DNA of 64,000 nucleotides from Aequorivita sublithincola DSM 14238 (GTDB lineage: Bacteria > Bacteroidota > Bacteroidia > Flavobacteriales > Flavobacteriaceae): NCBI RefSeq assembly GCF_000265385.1, contig NC_018013.1, forward strand, positions 1,453,001-1,517,000, read 5' to 3'. The position numbers were made by a program, and so were the translations under genes. Within the stretch, counting starts at the first letter, position 1, and each line of letters starts with the position of its first letter. A model generated the notes under the pieces. That model saw nothing but the letters and a program-made list of their open reading frames with translations. It was not told the DNA's origin and made no database searches. Below are positions 26,699 through 38,398 of the stretch, piece after piece.

Positions 26699-27586
26699 CT
26701 ATTTAAGCTCCATAGTAGTCGTTCCAATTTGGGAAGGACCGTCAAAAAGATTGATGGTGTATCTTCCTTCAACGAGGTTTGTTTCTGATGCATTTACAAG
26801 AATACAAACATCCAGTTCATCATTTTCATAGAAAACATTTGTAGAGGCGCTATAATTTAGGTTTGTGTCCTCAAATTGCTTTACGGTATTGTCACCCATC
26901 ATTTTACCTTTTGGATTTACTACTTGAACGTAAAGTATTCTATCACCTTTTTTGGCAATGGTATTAGGAGCTAATGTAAAGCAAGCTCTGATTTTATCTG
27001 CTCTGCTGGAACGTTTTGTGTCAACAACTTTACCACTATTTCTAATAATAACGGCTTCTCCACGAAGATCTGTGGCTTTAACGATAGAACCTTTTTTAAT
27101 GGTTTCGTTCATCGCCATGTTTTCTTGGTTCACTGAATCTACAACCATCCTAGTATTGCTTAATTCAGTATAGGTGCTATCACGCTCCATTGCCAGTTGT
27201 TTGTTGGCAGCTATTAAGCTATCGGCACGTTTAAAGAGCATAACGCGCTCTTGTTTAAGTCTGCCTACTTCAGCTTTATATCTTTCAATCAATCCAATAT
27301 TCGCTTTTGCGCCTTTAACAGAGTCTAAAAGCACTGTAATTCTTTCTCGTGCAGCTAGTAAATCTTTATCTTTAAGCTCGTTATCCTTTATTACTTCATC
27401 ATAATTAGCAATAAGACCTTGCAATTCCTGTTCAATATCTGCTTTTTGCGTTTCTAGATTTGAAACCGTAGATTTATTGTCGTTGAATAATGTTACGGTA
27501 TAAACCGCTAACGCTATTAACAAAACAGAAAGAACTCCAATCAGGATCTTGAATTTGCCGCTATTATTTTCGTTTTCAGTACTCAT
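26699..27586 (-). CDS. Membrane-anchored coiled-coil protein of unknown function
   Basis: A 295-residue protein with one membrane helix (about 13-33) after a short cytoplasmic tail. A long coiled coil follows (about 38-170; heptad-rich LETQKADIEQELQGL) and then a compact C-terminal domain (about 190-295; ACFTLAPNTIAKKGDRILYVQVVNPKG) that may be beta-sandwich. I set the start at 27586 (MSTENENN); ten upstream codons from 27613 look non-coding. The C-terminal part probably faces the periplasm. I know similar flavobacterial proteins only as uncharacterised. It is divergent from comF and followed by a terminator. Confidence 0.75.
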   Translation of the reverse strand: MSTENENNSGKFKILIGVLSVLLIALAVYTVTLFNDNKSTVSNLETQKADIEQELQGLIANYDEVIKDNELKDKDLLAARERITVLLDSVKGAKANIGLIERYKAEVGRLKQERVMLFKRADSLIAANKQLAMERDSTYTELSNTRMVVDSVNQENMAMNETIKKGSIVKATDLRGEAVIIRNSGKVVDTKRSSRADKIRACFTLAPNTIAKKGDRILYVQVVNPKGKMMGDNTVKQFEDTNLNYSASTNVFYENDELDVCILVNASETNLVEGRYTINLFDGPSQIGTTTMELK

Positions 27587-27669
27587 AGTTAATAAGTTAA
27601 GTTTAAGCGACAAATGTAGGTAGGTATTTCTTTAACAAACGTTTACAAAATGGTAAAAATTCTTAAAAT

Positions 27670-28332
27670 ATGTTAAATCTACTATTTCCGAAAGTTTGTG
27701 TTGGGTGTAAAGAACTGCTTCTTAAGGGAGAGGAAACGCTCTGTATGGATTGTATTCACTCGCTTCCAGTGGCTTCCTTCCACAAAACAGACAGTGAAAT
27801 GTTGAAAGATAAATTCTATGGAAGATTTTTAGTAAAAAACGCCACAGCCCTAGTTTATTTTCAAAAAAGGGGCCTTACACAGGAATTATTACACAATTTA
27901 AAATACCGAGGGAAGAATGAAGTGAGCTATTTCTTCGGAAAATGGCTAGGAGCGGAATTAGCTGAAAATTCTGCTTATAATGAAATAGAAATGGTAATTC
28001 CAGTACCCTTGCATAAACAAAAGCTGAAGAAACGCGGCTACAATCAAGTGGAAGGCTTTGGAAAAGAAATTGCTTTAGCTCTAAATGTTCCGTATCGGGA
28101 TGATGTTTTGATAAAAATTTCCAAATCAGGATCACAGGTTTTTAAAACAAGAATCCTTCGTTTTGAAGCTGAAGAAGAATTTACTGTTCAAAATATTGAA
28201 GCAATTAAAGACAAACATATTTTGTTAGTAGATGATATTATTACCACCGGCGCCACGCTGGAAAAATGTGGATTACAATTGCTGAAAGGCGAAAACGTGA
28301 GTATCAGCATTGCCACAATTGCAACAACCTAA
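27670..28332 (+). CDS. ComF family phosphoribosyltransferase-like protein
   Basis: The 220-residue protein has the ComF arrangement: an N-terminal Cys cluster (CVGCKELLLKGEETLCMDC, about residues 10-28), a central PVPLHKQKLKKRGYNQ segment and the C-terminal PRPP-binding loop VDDIITTGATLEKCG (about 183-197). ComF proteins are tied to DNA uptake in competence, but in many bacteria their exact role is unproven. It is a single gene, divergent from the coiled-coil gene. Confidence 0.9.
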   Translation: MLNLLFPKVCVGCKELLLKGEETLCMDCIHSLPVASFHKTDSEMLKDKFYGRFLVKNATALVYFQKRGLTQELLHNLKYRGKNEVSYFFGKWLGAELAENSAYNEIEMVIPVPLHKQKLKKRGYNQVEGFGKEIALALNVPYRDDVLIKISKSGSQVFKTRILRFEAEEEFTVQNIEAIKDKHILLVDDIITTGATLEKCGLQLLKGENVSISIATIATT

Positions 28333-28430
28333 AGTAATTTGGAAATAGTAATTGGTTATTGTTTATTTTTGAAAAATCAATTTGGTAGCGCTACAATTAA
28401 CTTTTAACAAATAATAATTAACCCTTTACT

Positions 28431-30035
28431 TTGAAACACCGTCTTCTTTATATACCCATTGCGTTACTGTTTATGCTCTCTTTTATAGATTGTGCAAAAA
28501 AAGGAAACCCTTCTGGTGGGCCACGAGATACCATTCCGCCTGTAATTGTAAGAAGTACTCCAGAGAACTACAGTACAAATTTTACTGGAGATGAAATTGA
28601 AATTCGTTTTGATGAATACATCAAACTAAAAGATCTTACCAAAGAACTCATCATTTCGCCACCGATGAAGTACACGCCTATAATCACTCCGCTCAGTACT
28701 TCAAAAACATTGAAAATTAAATTGTTGGATACTTTGAAACCGAACACAACGTATTCCTTCAACTTTGGAAAGAGTATTGTGGACAATAACGAAGGAAACC
28801 AGTTTGATTATTTTAAATACATTTTTTCCACCGGAAGTTATATAGATAGTTTAACTGTTTCAGGAAAAGTGAAAGATGCCCAACTTATTGCTCCAGAAAT
28901 TCCAACAACCGTAATGCTTTATGAAGCAAATGAAGCCTTTAAGGATTCCTTGGTTTATTCCGAAAAACCAACCTACATAACCATTACAAAAGACAGCACG
29001 GGCACTTTTGAACTTACTAATTTAAAGGAAGGAAAATACCTATTACTTGCGTTGAATGAAAAAAATAACGACTACACTTTTCAGCCGAAGAATGATAAAA
29101 TTGGGTTTGTAAAAGACCTGATTTCTGTACCCTCAGATTCCACATATTCTTTAACACTTTTTAAAGAAACACCGGCATACAAACTTGCAAGACCAAGTCA
29201 GATTGCCAAAAATCACATCATTTTTGGTTATGAAGGACGCACAGACAATTTAAAAATTGAATTACTTTCTGAAAAACCACAAGATTATGTTGCCACAACT
29301 TTTAAAGACGAAAAGAAAGACACGCTTCACTATTGGTTTAAACCTTCAATTAAAGCTGATTCCCTGATTTTTAAAGTTGCGAATGGAAATAAAATTGATA
29401 CAGCAACGGTTCGAATGCGTGAACTTTATAAAGATTCGCTAAAAATTTCAGCAGTAAAATCGGAAACCTTACGGTTGAAAGACACTTTTAAATTGCGTTC
29501 AAACACGCCATTAATATCTTTTGATGCTGAAAAATTTCAGATTATGACGAAAGATTCCTCATTTATTGAACCTTCAATTAGACTAAACAAAACCTACAAT
29601 TTGGCTGAGGTATTTTTTCCGAAGCAAGAAGATCAGAGCTATTCCATACAACTACTTCCAGGCGCGTTGACAGATTTTTTTGAAAAGACGAACGATACAC
29701 TTGCTTTTAAGGCGAGCACGAAACTTATTTCAGATTATGGAACGTTGAACTTAACATTGATGAACGTAAATCGTTTCCCAATTATGGTGCAAATGGTTGA
29801 TAATAAGTACAACGTGGTTGCGGAAGAATATTTAAACGAAAACAAAAATGTTTACTTTGACGAACTTTCTCCCGACAAATATTTTCTAAGAATCATTTAC
29901 GACGATAACCAAAATGGAAGATGGGATGCAGGAAATTTCCTAACCCGAATGGCCCCTGAAAAAATTATTTATTACCCAAAGCAGATTGAAGTGCGTGCTA
30001 ATTGGAGTTTGAATGAAACTTTTACGTTAAAGTAA
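28431..30035 (+). CDS. Ig-like domain lipoprotein
   Basis: This 534-residue protein starts at a TTG; no in-frame ATG precedes the signal peptide, whose lipobox is LSFIDC (Cys21). The mature N-terminus GNPSGGPRDTIPPVIVRSTPE leads into a bacterial Ig-like domain (about 35-135; NYSTNFTGDEIEIRFDEYI). A long beta-rich region follows, with a possible carboxypeptidase-regulatory-like domain near the end. It probably sits on the outer membrane. The function is unknown; similar flavobacterial lipoproteins are common. The last 14 bases overlap the convergent nitrilase gene. Confidence 0.8.
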   Translation: MKHRLLYIPIALLFMLSFIDCAKKGNPSGGPRDTIPPVIVRSTPENYSTNFTGDEIEIRFDEYIKLKDLTKELIISPPMKYTPIITPLSTSKTLKIKLLDTLKPNTTYSFNFGKSIVDNNEGNQFDYFKYIFSTGSYIDSLTVSGKVKDAQLIAPEIPTTVMLYEANEAFKDSLVYSEKPTYITITKDSTGTFELTNLKEGKYLLLALNEKNNDYTFQPKNDKIGFVKDLISVPSDSTYSLTLFKETPAYKLARPSQIAKNHIIFGYEGRTDNLKIELLSEKPQDYVATTFKDEKKDTLHYWFKPSIKADSLIFKVANGNKIDTATVRMRELYKDSLKISAVKSETLRLKDTFKLRSNTPLISFDAEKFQIMTKDSSFIEPSIRLNKTYNLAEVFFPKQEDQSYSIQLLPGALTDFFEKTNDTLAFKASTKLISDYGTLNLTLMNVNRFPIMVQMVDNKYNVVAEEYLNENKNVYFDELSPDKYFLRIIYDDNQNGRWDAGNFLTRMAPEKIIYYPKQIEVRANWSLNETFTLK

Positions 30036-30801
30036 AACCGTCCCTATCATTCAGAAATTGAAGATGTTTTCGGTTAGTTTCAATATGTTCCTTCTCTAGA
30101 ATTATAGTTTCAATAATTTCCTTTTCATAGGAAGTTGTGGAAATTTGTTTTCCCAAAACATCATAAACTGCGGAATGACCGATGTATTCGTGGTCGTTCC
30201 CGTCAAAACCTACGCGGTTTACGCCAATGCAATAAGTTATATTTTCAATAGCTCGTGCGCGGAGCAAAGTATCCCAAGCAAGAGTGCGTACTTTGGGCCA
30301 ATTGGCAACATAAATCAAAACGTCATAATCTTCGGTATTTCTTGCCCAAACGGGGAAACGCAGGTCATAACAAACCAAGGGACAAATTTTCCAACCTTTG
30401 TAATCCACGATTAAACGTTCGGTTCCGGCCTTATAAGTTTCATTTTCTTTGGCTAGCGTAAAGGTGTGTTTTTTGTCATATTTTTCATAATTTCCATCTG
30501 GAAAAACAAAAAAAAGTCTGTTGTAAAAATTAGTCTCTTCAGAAATAATAACACTTCCTGTAATTGCACAATTGTTCTTTTGTGCTTCATGAATCATCCA
30601 CTGCAAAGTTTCGCCATCGTTGGGTTCAGCAAGTTTTTTAGCGTTCATTGAAAAACCAGTGGTAAACATTTCTGGAAGAACAATTAAATCTGTTTCGTCT
30701 TCAATATTTTGAATTTTTTCGGAAAACATTGCGCGATTTGCCTCGGCATTTTCCCAATGCAGTTCGCTTTGTATGATTGTTATTTTAAATTTTTTGCTCA
30801 A
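30022..30801 (-). CDS. Nitrilase-superfamily amidase (omega-amidase/YafV-like)
   Basis: This 259-residue cytoplasmic amidohydrolase has the Glu-Lys-Cys triad: Glu44 in VLPEMFTTGF, Lys110 in YDKKHTF and Cys144 in LVCYDLRFPVW. The sequence fits the omega-amidase branch (YafV-like), which hydrolyses alpha-ketoglutaramate or 2-oxo-4-methylthiobutanoate amide. In the methionine-salvage view it cleans up amides made when a glutamine transaminase regenerates keto acids. Such a transaminase gene lies nearby at 33357-34499, separated by katG. It overlaps the convergent Ig-like gene by 14 bases. Confidence 0.9.
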   Translation of the reverse strand: MSKKFKITIIQSELHWENAEANRAMFSEKIQNIEDETDLIVLPEMFTTGFSMNAKKLAEPNDGETLQWMIHEAQKNNCAITGSVIISEETNFYNRLFFVFPDGNYEKYDKKHTFTLAKENETYKAGTERLIVDYKGWKICPLVCYDLRFPVWARNTEDYDVLIYVANWPKVRTLAWDTLLRARAIENITYCIGVNRVGFDGNDHEYIGHSAVYDVLGKQISTTSYEKEIIETIILEKEHIETNRKHLQFLNDRDGFTLT

Positions 30802-30890
30802 ACCTGCTCTTTTTTTTAATCTTTATTTTCAAACAAAACCTCTTGTCTTCTTGCGCCAAAAAGTTGTTTCTTCATTTGTTATAAAAGTAA

Positions 30891-30924
30891 AAAAACAGAG
30901 CCACATAAAATGCAACTCTGTTTT
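30891..30924 (-). terminator. Rho-independent terminator after katG
   Basis: AAAACAGAG and CTCTGTTTT form a 9-bp stem; on the minus strand a T-run follows. It starts about 22 bases after the katG stop. Confidence 0.75.
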
Positions 30925-30945
30925 AAATTATAATTTCTGTACTAT

Positions 30946-33246
<2,301 letters not shown>

Positions 33247-33356
33247 TTAACTAAGGTACCTATTAAAATGACTGTTAAGCTAAAAATCAATCTGTTGTTT
33301 TAATGTTTTAATTGATAAAACTTATAGTAGGGTATAATTTGAATAAGTTTCAATAA

Positions 33357-34499
33357 TTAAAATTCTTTTAAAATTCCAGCCGCTTTTGCTAAAGTTTCAT
33401 CTGTTTTCGCAAAGCATACTCGTATTTGTTTATAATCTTTTCCGCCTTCATTAAAAACAGAAGTTGGGATTGTGGCTATTTTGAATTCCTTCGTAAGTCT
33501 TTCCGTAAAGACGATATCACTTTCATCTGAAATTTCTGAAAAATCCAACATCTGAAAATAAGTTCCTTTTGAAGGAACAATTTTGAAGTTGGAACCTTCC
33601 ATTAAATGTAAAAAGAAGTCACGCTTTTGCTGATAGAAGTTTGATAGTTTTAAATAATGATTTACATCTTTTAAATAGGTTGCAAATGCTTTTTGAAACG
33701 GATGATTTACGCAGAAAACTACAAATTGATGCACTTTTTGAAACTCTTTCATTAAATATTCTGGTGCAGCGCAATACCCCATTTTCCAACCTGTATTATG
33801 AAATGTTTTTCCGAAGGAAGCCGTAATAAAGCTTCGCTCGGCTAATGCATTAAATTTTGAAGCGCTTTGGTGTATGTTTCCATCAAAAATGATGTGTTCG
33901 TAAACTTCATCACTTAAAACCAACAAATCGTTTTTCTCTGCTAATCGTTGTAATTCCAGCATATCTTCTTCAGAAAAAAGCATGCCACTTGGGTTGTGTG
34001 GCGAATTGATGATTATCATTTTCGTTTTAGCTGAAATTTTATCCGCAACTTCCTGCCAATCCACATTGTAAAAAGGAGGTTTTAGTTGAATGGGAATAAT
34101 TTTTCCACCAAACAATTCCACCGTTGGTGCGTAGCAATCATAGGCTGGAGTGAAAATTATTACTTCGTCAGCTTTACTAATTGTTGCGGCAATTATCGTG
34201 AAAATAGCCTGAGTCGCCCCGGAAGTTATCGTTATTTCAGTCTCGGGATTGTAAAAATGATTGTGGAGACTTTCAATCTTTTTTGAAATTTCCATCCGCA
34301 GCTCAAAATCGCCAGCCATTGGCGCGTATTGATTAAAGCCATCTTGCATTGCTTGATCCACCAAAGCATTCAAAGCCGGATCGCTGGGAAAGTTTGGGAA
34401 GCCTTGTGCAAGGTTTAAAGCGCCGTGGTCTGTTGCCATTTTGCTCATTACTGAAAAAATGGAGGTTGGGATGTTTGGGAGTTTTGAGTTCTTAATCAT
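33357..34499 (-). CDS. Methionine-type aminotransferase (YbdL/kynurenine aminotransferase family)
   Basis: A PLP-dependent class I aminotransferase of 380 residues. Markers: LAQGFPNFPSDPAL near 30-43, SPHNPSG (166-172), SDEVYEH near 196-202 and the PLP-lysine SFGKTFHNTGWKMGY with Lys231. The family includes E. coli YbdL and glutamine transaminase K, which make methionine from its 2-oxo acid using glutamine or other donors. With the omega-amidase-like gene and ahcY nearby, keto-acid repair or methionine salvage is a good guess. A terminator for ahcY lies upstream, so it has its own promoter. Confidence 0.88.
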   Translation of the reverse strand: MIKNSKLPNIPTSIFSVMSKMATDHGALNLAQGFPNFPSDPALNALVDQAMQDGFNQYAPMAGDFELRMEISKKIESLHNHFYNPETEITITSGATQAIFTIIAATISKADEVIIFTPAYDCYAPTVELFGGKIIPIQLKPPFYNVDWQEVADKISAKTKMIIINSPHNPSGMLFSEEDMLELQRLAEKNDLLVLSDEVYEHIIFDGNIHQSASKFNALAERSFITASFGKTFHNTGWKMGYCAAPEYLMKEFQKVHQFVVFCVNHPFQKAFATYLKDVNHYLKLSNFYQQKRDFFLHLMEGSNFKIVPSKGTYFQMLDFSEISDESDIVFTERLTKEFKIATIPTSVFNEGGKDYKQIRVCFAKTDETLAKAAGILKEF

Positions 34500-34550
34500 T
34501 TTAGTAAAATAGTGATAATATTTGCAAAGTAAAAGTTAAATATTTTCCAC

Positions 34551-34593
34551 AAAAAAACCCTCACATTCCGATAGTTATCGGAAGCAAGGGTTT
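34551..34593 (-). terminator. Rho-independent terminator after ahcY
   Basis: Nested hairpin: outer AAACCCT/AGGGTTT and inner TTCCGATA/TATCGGAA. On the minus strand it ends in a long T-run, in the gap between ahcY and the downstream aminotransferase. Confidence 0.75.
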
Positions 34594-34624
34594 AATCTAT
34601 TTTCTAACGTCTAAAATTTAACGT

Positions 34625-35941
34625 CTAGTATCTATAATACTCAGGCTTAAAAGGCCCATCAACAGTTACGCCAATATACTCAGCTTGCTCTTGGCTAAGT
34701 TCAGTAAGCTCAACACCAATTTTTTCTAGGTGAAGTTTCGCTACTTTTTCATCCAAATGTTTTGGAAGCATATATACTTCGTTTTCGTAGTTTTCACCAT
34801 TTTTCCAAAGTTCAATTTGTGCCAAAGTTTGGTTGGTGAAACTATTACTCATCACAAAACTTGGGTGACCGGTTGCGCAACCAAGATTTACCAAACGACC
34901 TTCAGCAAGAAGAATAATATCTTTTCCGTTAATTGTATATTTATCAACCTGAGGTTTGATTTCAACTTTTGTATTTCCGTGAGTTTTGTTCAACCAAGAA
35001 ACCGCAATTTCGTTATCAAAGTGCCCAATATTACAAACAATTGTTTTGTCTTTCATCGCTTCAAAATGCTCAGGACGAATAATATCTTTGTTTCCAGTAG
35101 TTGTAATAACGATATCTGCAGTTTTAACAACAGTCTCCAGTTTTTTCACTTCAAAACCGTCCATTGCAGCTTGTAAAGCACAGATTGGATCAATTTCAGT
35201 AACGGTAACGATACTTCCAGCACCTTTAAAAGAAGCTGCAGTTCCTTTACCAACATCACCATAACCACAAACTACAACGCGTTTTCCGGCAAGCATAATG
35301 TCTGTTGCACGACGGATTGCATCCACAGCACTTTCACGACATCCGTATTTATTATCGAATTTACTTTTTGTAACGCTATCGTTAATATTGATAGCGGGCA
35401 TTGGTAAAGTTCCTTTTTTCACACGCTCGTAAAGACGGTGAACACCAGTGGTAGTTTCTTCAGAAATACCTTGTACGCCAGCAGCAAGTTCAGGATATTT
35501 ATCCAAAACCATATTTGTTAAATCACCACCATCATCAAGAATCATATTCAATGGTTTGCGGTCTTCGCCAAAGAAAAGCGTTTGCTCAATACACCAGTCA
35601 AATTCCTCTTCATTCATTCCTTTCCAAGCATAAACTGGAAATCCAGCAGCGGCAATTGCAGCAGCAGCGTGATCTTGGGTTGAAAAAATGTTACAAGAAC
35701 TCCAAGTAACTTCAGCACCTAAAGCCTTCAAAGTTTCAATAAGCACCGCAGTTTGGATGGTCATGTGTAGACATCCAGCAATGCGAGCACCTTTCAAAGG
35801 CTGCTCGTTTCCGTATTCTTCACGAAGACTCATAAGTCCTGGCATTTCAGCTTCGGCAAGCTCAATTTCTTTTCTTCCCCAATCTGCTAGGGAAATATCT
35901 TTTACTTTAAACGCCGTGTAAGGCACAGTTTTCGTTGACAT
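34625..35941 (-). CDS. ahcY: Adenosylhomocysteinase
   Basis: Reversibly splits S-adenosylhomocysteine into adenosine and homocysteine, removing the product inhibitor of SAM-dependent methylation. The 438-residue length is normal. Signatures: [15 protein letters not shown] (about 81-95), the NAD-binding [20 protein letters not shown] stretch near 220-240, and the terminal PFKPEYYRY. It is an NAD-bound cytoplasmic homotetramer in characterised relatives. The gene reads away from the PPTase gene; a TAGTTTTG -7 box lies about 70 bases upstream, and a strong terminator follows. Confidence 0.98.
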   Translation of the reverse strand: MSTKTVPYTAFKVKDISLADWGRKEIELAEAEMPGLMSLREEYGNEQPLKGARIAGCLHMTIQTAVLIETLKALGAEVTWSSCNIFSTQDHAAAAIAAAGFPVYAWKGMNEEEFDWCIEQTLFFGEDRKPLNMILDDGGDLTNMVLDKYPELAAGVQGISEETTTGVHRLYERVKKGTLPMPAININDSVTKSKFDNKYGCRESAVDAIRRATDIMLAGKRVVVCGYGDVGKGTAASFKGAGSIVTVTEIDPICALQAAMDGFEVKKLETVVKTADIVITTTGNKDIIRPEHFEAMKDKTIVCNIGHFDNEIAVSWLNKTHGNTKVEIKPQVDKYTINGKDIILLAEGRLVNLGCATGHPSFVMSNSFTNQTLAQIELWKNGENYENEVYMLPKHLDEKVAKLHLEKIGVELTELSQEQAEYIGVTVDGPFKPEYYRY

Positions 35942-36009
35942 ATTTGTTATCTTTGTTGCTTCCGCTTTGTGGGGAAACCTTATTAATATTGAAATAAATT
36001 TTAAGTCTG

Positions 36010-36017
36010 CAAAACTA
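36010..36017 (-). promoter_or_regulatory. Putative -7 box for ahcY
   Basis: Minus-strand TAGTTTTG matches TAnnTTTG; the predicted start would give a leader of about 60 bases before the ahcY ATG. Confidence 0.45.
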
Positions 36018-36022
36018 CAAAA

Positions 36023-36030
36023 TATCTTTC
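36023..36030 (+). promoter_or_regulatory. Putative -7 box for the PPTase gene
   Basis: TATCTTTC lies 8 bases before the ATG at 36039, so the transcript would have a very short leader. It faces the ahcY -7 box at 36010-36017, which it nearly abuts. Confidence 0.4.
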
Positions 36031-36038
36031 GAAAGTTT

Positions 36039-36677
36039 ATGCCACTTTACAAAACTATAACAGTAAATCCGAACACTAAAGTCTTCATTTGGAAGATTGA
36101 AGAATCTTTTGAAGCACTTTCTGACGGAATTCTACTTACCGAAAATTGCAACAATCGTGTAAACAATATGAAAAGCGATTTGCATCGTCGTGGTTTTATG
36201 AGCATTCGGCATTTGATGGCTTTGGAAGGCTTTACAGATTTGGATTTGTATTACGACGAAAACGGAAAGCCACATTTAACGGGCGATAAGCATATTTCTA
36301 TTACACATTCTTTCAACTTTGCCGCAATAATTATTAGTGATGCGGAAGTGGGAATTGATATTGAAATGCAACGAAATAAAATTCTCAGAATCGCACATAA
36401 ATTCACTCCGATTGAAGAATACCGAACCATGGCGAATGATGATGCTTTAATGCGAAAACTTACCATTGTTTGGTGCGCCAAGGAATCACTTTATAAAAGT
36501 TTTGCTGAAAAAGGCGTGAGCTTTTTGGAAAATATTTATGTGGAAGATTTTAGGCTGGACGATAGCGAAACCACAGCTATCGTAACTTACGAAGAAAAAC
36601 AGCAAAAATATAATGTAGATTTTCTTGAATTTGAAGAATTCACTTGTGCCTATGCCCTTATTTCTGAAAAGCAATAA
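36039..36677 (+). CDS. 4'-phosphopantetheinyl transferase superfamily protein
   Basis: Sfp-type enzymes move the phosphopantetheine arm from coenzyme A onto carrier proteins. The 212-residue product has the paired motifs VGIDIE (Asp107, Glu109) and WCAKESLYK (Glu149, Lys152), with the upstream ISITHS segment. The start at 36039 (MPLYKTITV) is set by homology-like N-terminus and by the nearby -7 box; the longer frame from 35967 adds 24 residues. The next gene starts on the base after its stop codon, so it is translationally coupled to the GGGP-synthase-like gene. The carrier-protein partner is not in the window. Confidence 0.88.
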   Translation: MPLYKTITVNPNTKVFIWKIEESFEALSDGILLTENCNNRVNNMKSDLHRRGFMSIRHLMALEGFTDLDLYYDENGKPHLTGDKHISITHSFNFAAIIISDAEVGIDIEMQRNKILRIAHKFTPIEEYRTMANDDALMRKLTIVWCAKESLYKSFAEKGVSFLENIYVEDFRLDDSETTAIVTYEEKQQKYNVDFLEFEEFTCAYALISEKQ

Positions 36678-37373
36678 ATGGAAGGAGTTTTTTACAAATC
36701 TTTTCTAAAATCGGTTGTCGAAAAAGAAAAGCAACTGGCCATTTTGATTGATCCAGATAAGTTTGCTATTTCTGAAACAAAATTATTTCTAAAAAAAATT
36801 CCGAAGGAAACCACACATCTTTTTGTAGGTGGAAGCACTGTGGCTAATGGCAAAACCGAAGAAAGTGTAAAGGTTTTGAAAGCTGTTACAAAACTTCCAA
36901 TTTTTCTTTTCCCTGGTGATTATTCACAAATTACTTCTGAAGCCGATGTACTTTTATTTCTTAGTTTACTTTCAGGAAGAAATGCTGAATATTTAATCGG
37001 TCAACAAATAAAGTCTATATCAATGCTGAAAGATTCTTCGTTGGAAGTAATTTCCACAGGCTATATTTTAATTGATGGTGGTAATAATTCCGCAGTTTCA
37101 AAAGTGACTGGAACGGAACCGCTTTCGCAGGAAAATATTGAATTAATTGTGAACACAGCTTTAGCCGGACAATATATGGGAGCTAAATTTATTTATTTGG
37201 AAGCCGGAAGCGGCGCCAAATTTCCAGTAAATCCTGAAATTATTTCTGAAGTAAAAAAAGCAATCCATATTCCACTAATTGTTGGTGGCGGAATAAAAAC
37301 TGATGCACAAAAACAAGCTGCATACAATTCTGGAGCAGATATGGTTGTTATGGGAACGGCTTTTGAAAATTAA
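36678..37373 (+). CDS. Geranylgeranylglyceryl/heptaprenylglyceryl phosphate synthase family protein
   Basis: A TIM-barrel prenyltransferase of 231 residues that should join a polyprenyl diphosphate to sn-glycerol-1-phosphate. Signatures: ILIDPDKF (about 22-29), LFVGGSTV, LFPGDYSQ, FIYLEAGSGA and the phosphate-binding IVGGGIKT. Bacteroidota members form a distinct group, several of which were shown to make geranylgeranylglyceryl phosphate, the first step toward archaeal-type ether lipids. What the product is used for in bacteria is unclear. It is coupled to the PPTase gene upstream (zero gap). A UbiA prenyltransferase is encoded at 60590. Confidence 0.88.
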   Translation: MEGVFYKSFLKSVVEKEKQLAILIDPDKFAISETKLFLKKIPKETTHLFVGGSTVANGKTEESVKVLKAVTKLPIFLFPGDYSQITSEADVLLFLSLLSGRNAEYLIGQQIKSISMLKDSSLEVISTGYILIDGGNNSAVSKVTGTEPLSQENIELIVNTALAGQYMGAKFIYLEAGSGAKFPVNPEIISEVKKAIHIPLIVGGGIKTDAQKQAAYNSGADMVVMGTAFEN

Positions 37374-37423
37374 AATACCAAATACCAAAAGACAAATTCC
37401 AAAAAAATATCAAAAATTCAAAC

Positions 37424-37487
37424 GCTCTGCGCCCTCTGCGCCTCTGCGGTAAAAATTTCCATCGCCAAGTCGCAAAGACCGCAAAGG
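37424..37487. repeat. Dispersed imperfect palindrome (CTTTGCG/CTCTGCG family), copy 2
   Basis: CTCTGCGCCCTCTGCGCC and TCTGCGGT, then a short spacer and CGCAAAGACCGCAAAG, form a degraded inverted repeat in the gap between the GGGP-synthase-like gene and the thiamine cassette. Related copies lie at 20410-20474 and 38930-38992. Confidence 0.8.
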
Positions 37488-37515
37488 AAACTTGTAAATT
37501 TGAAAAAAATTAAAA

Positions 37516-37776
37516 ATGAAAATTTCAGTAGAACTTACATTAACTCCATTACAAGACGATTTTGAACCCGCAATAATAAACTTCATCAAAAGCTTACGGA
37601 ATTCTGGGCTTACAGTTTTAGAAAACCCACTAAGCACGCAAGTTTATGGCGATTATGATGCTGTGATGAACCTACTTCAAAAAGAAATGAAAATTGCTTT
37701 GGAAGCAGTGGAAAGAGGTTTGCTTTACATTAAAATAGTAAAATCAGATCGCAGCGACTATGAGCCTCATTTTTGA
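37516..37776 (+). CDS. Thiamine-binding (YkoF/MTH1187-like) domain protein
   Basis: An 86-residue single-domain protein with a ferredoxin-like fold signature: MKISVELTLTPLQDDFEPAI at the start and STQVYGDYDAVMNLLQKEM in the middle. This matches the thiamine-binding YkoF/MTH1187 family, whose members bind thiamine in transport systems. It has no signal peptide. It overlaps the PnuT-like gene by 17 bases, so the two are translated together. The pairing supports thiamine as the transported vitamin. Copies of a dispersed palindrome lie on both sides of the three-gene cassette. Confidence 0.8.
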   Translation: MKISVELTLTPLQDDFEPAIINFIKSLRNSGLTVLENPLSTQVYGDYDAVMNLLQKEMKIALEAVERGLLYIKIVKSDRSDYEPHF

Positions 37777-38398
37777 TTGGTTTTTTCAGCAATACTTAGA
37801 CGTTCCCACACACATCATAATTCTTGAAATTGTTGGTGTAGTTTTAGGTTTGTTGAGTGCTTGGTTTTCAAAACAGGACAATATTTTAATCTACCCAACA
37901 GGAATTATAAGTACGGCTATTTTCGTTTATATTTTAGCTTATTATGGACTTTTGGGCGATTTAGTAATAAACGCGTACTACTTTTCAATGAGCATTTACG
38001 GTTGGTACATTTGGACTCGAAAAGTAGATGCCGAACATTATACGCCCATTACCACAACCACTTCAAAAGAAAAGAAAATTTCTATTTTAATTTTTGTTTC
38101 AACTTTACTTTTCATCTATATTATTTACGAAATATTCGATAAATGGACCAGTTGGACAGCTTATGTAGATACTTTAACCACTGCTATATTTTTTGTAGCA
38201 ATGTGGCTTTTAGCGCGAAAAAAACTTGAGAACTGGCTATTTTTGCTCGTCGGGAATGTAATCTCAATTCCTTTATATTTTTATAAAGGGTTGATATTTA
38301 CATCTTTTCAATTTATATTGTTTGTTATTATTTCAGTTTACGGATACCGCGCTTGGAGGAAAAATTTGAACATACCAGAAAAAAGCCTGCTCAATTGA
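37760..38398 (+). CDS. pnuT: PnuC/PnuT-like vitamin permease
   Basis: A 212-residue membrane protein with about seven hydrophobic helices. ISTAIFVYILAYYGLLGD and YFSMSIYGWYIWTRKVD follow the PnuC pattern (WGWYxW-type). PnuC-family members are facilitators for nicotinamide riboside, thiamine (PnuT) or riboflavin; the vitamin cannot be told from the sequence alone. The YkoF-like neighbour and the NadR-like kinase point to thiamine, as does the thiamine-type TonB receptor elsewhere. It overlaps the upstream gene by 17 bases and the downstream gene by up to 46 bases. Confidence 0.78.
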   Translation: MSLIFDWFFQQYLDVPTHIIILEIVGVVLGLLSAWFSKQDNILIYPTGIISTAIFVYILAYYGLLGDLVINAYYFSMSIYGWYIWTRKVDAEHYTPITTTTSKEKKISILIFVSTLLFIYIIYEIFDKWTSWTAYVDTLTTAIFFVAMWLLARKKLENWLFLLVGNVISIPLYFYKGLIFTSFQFILFVIISVYGYRAWRKNLNIPEKSLLN

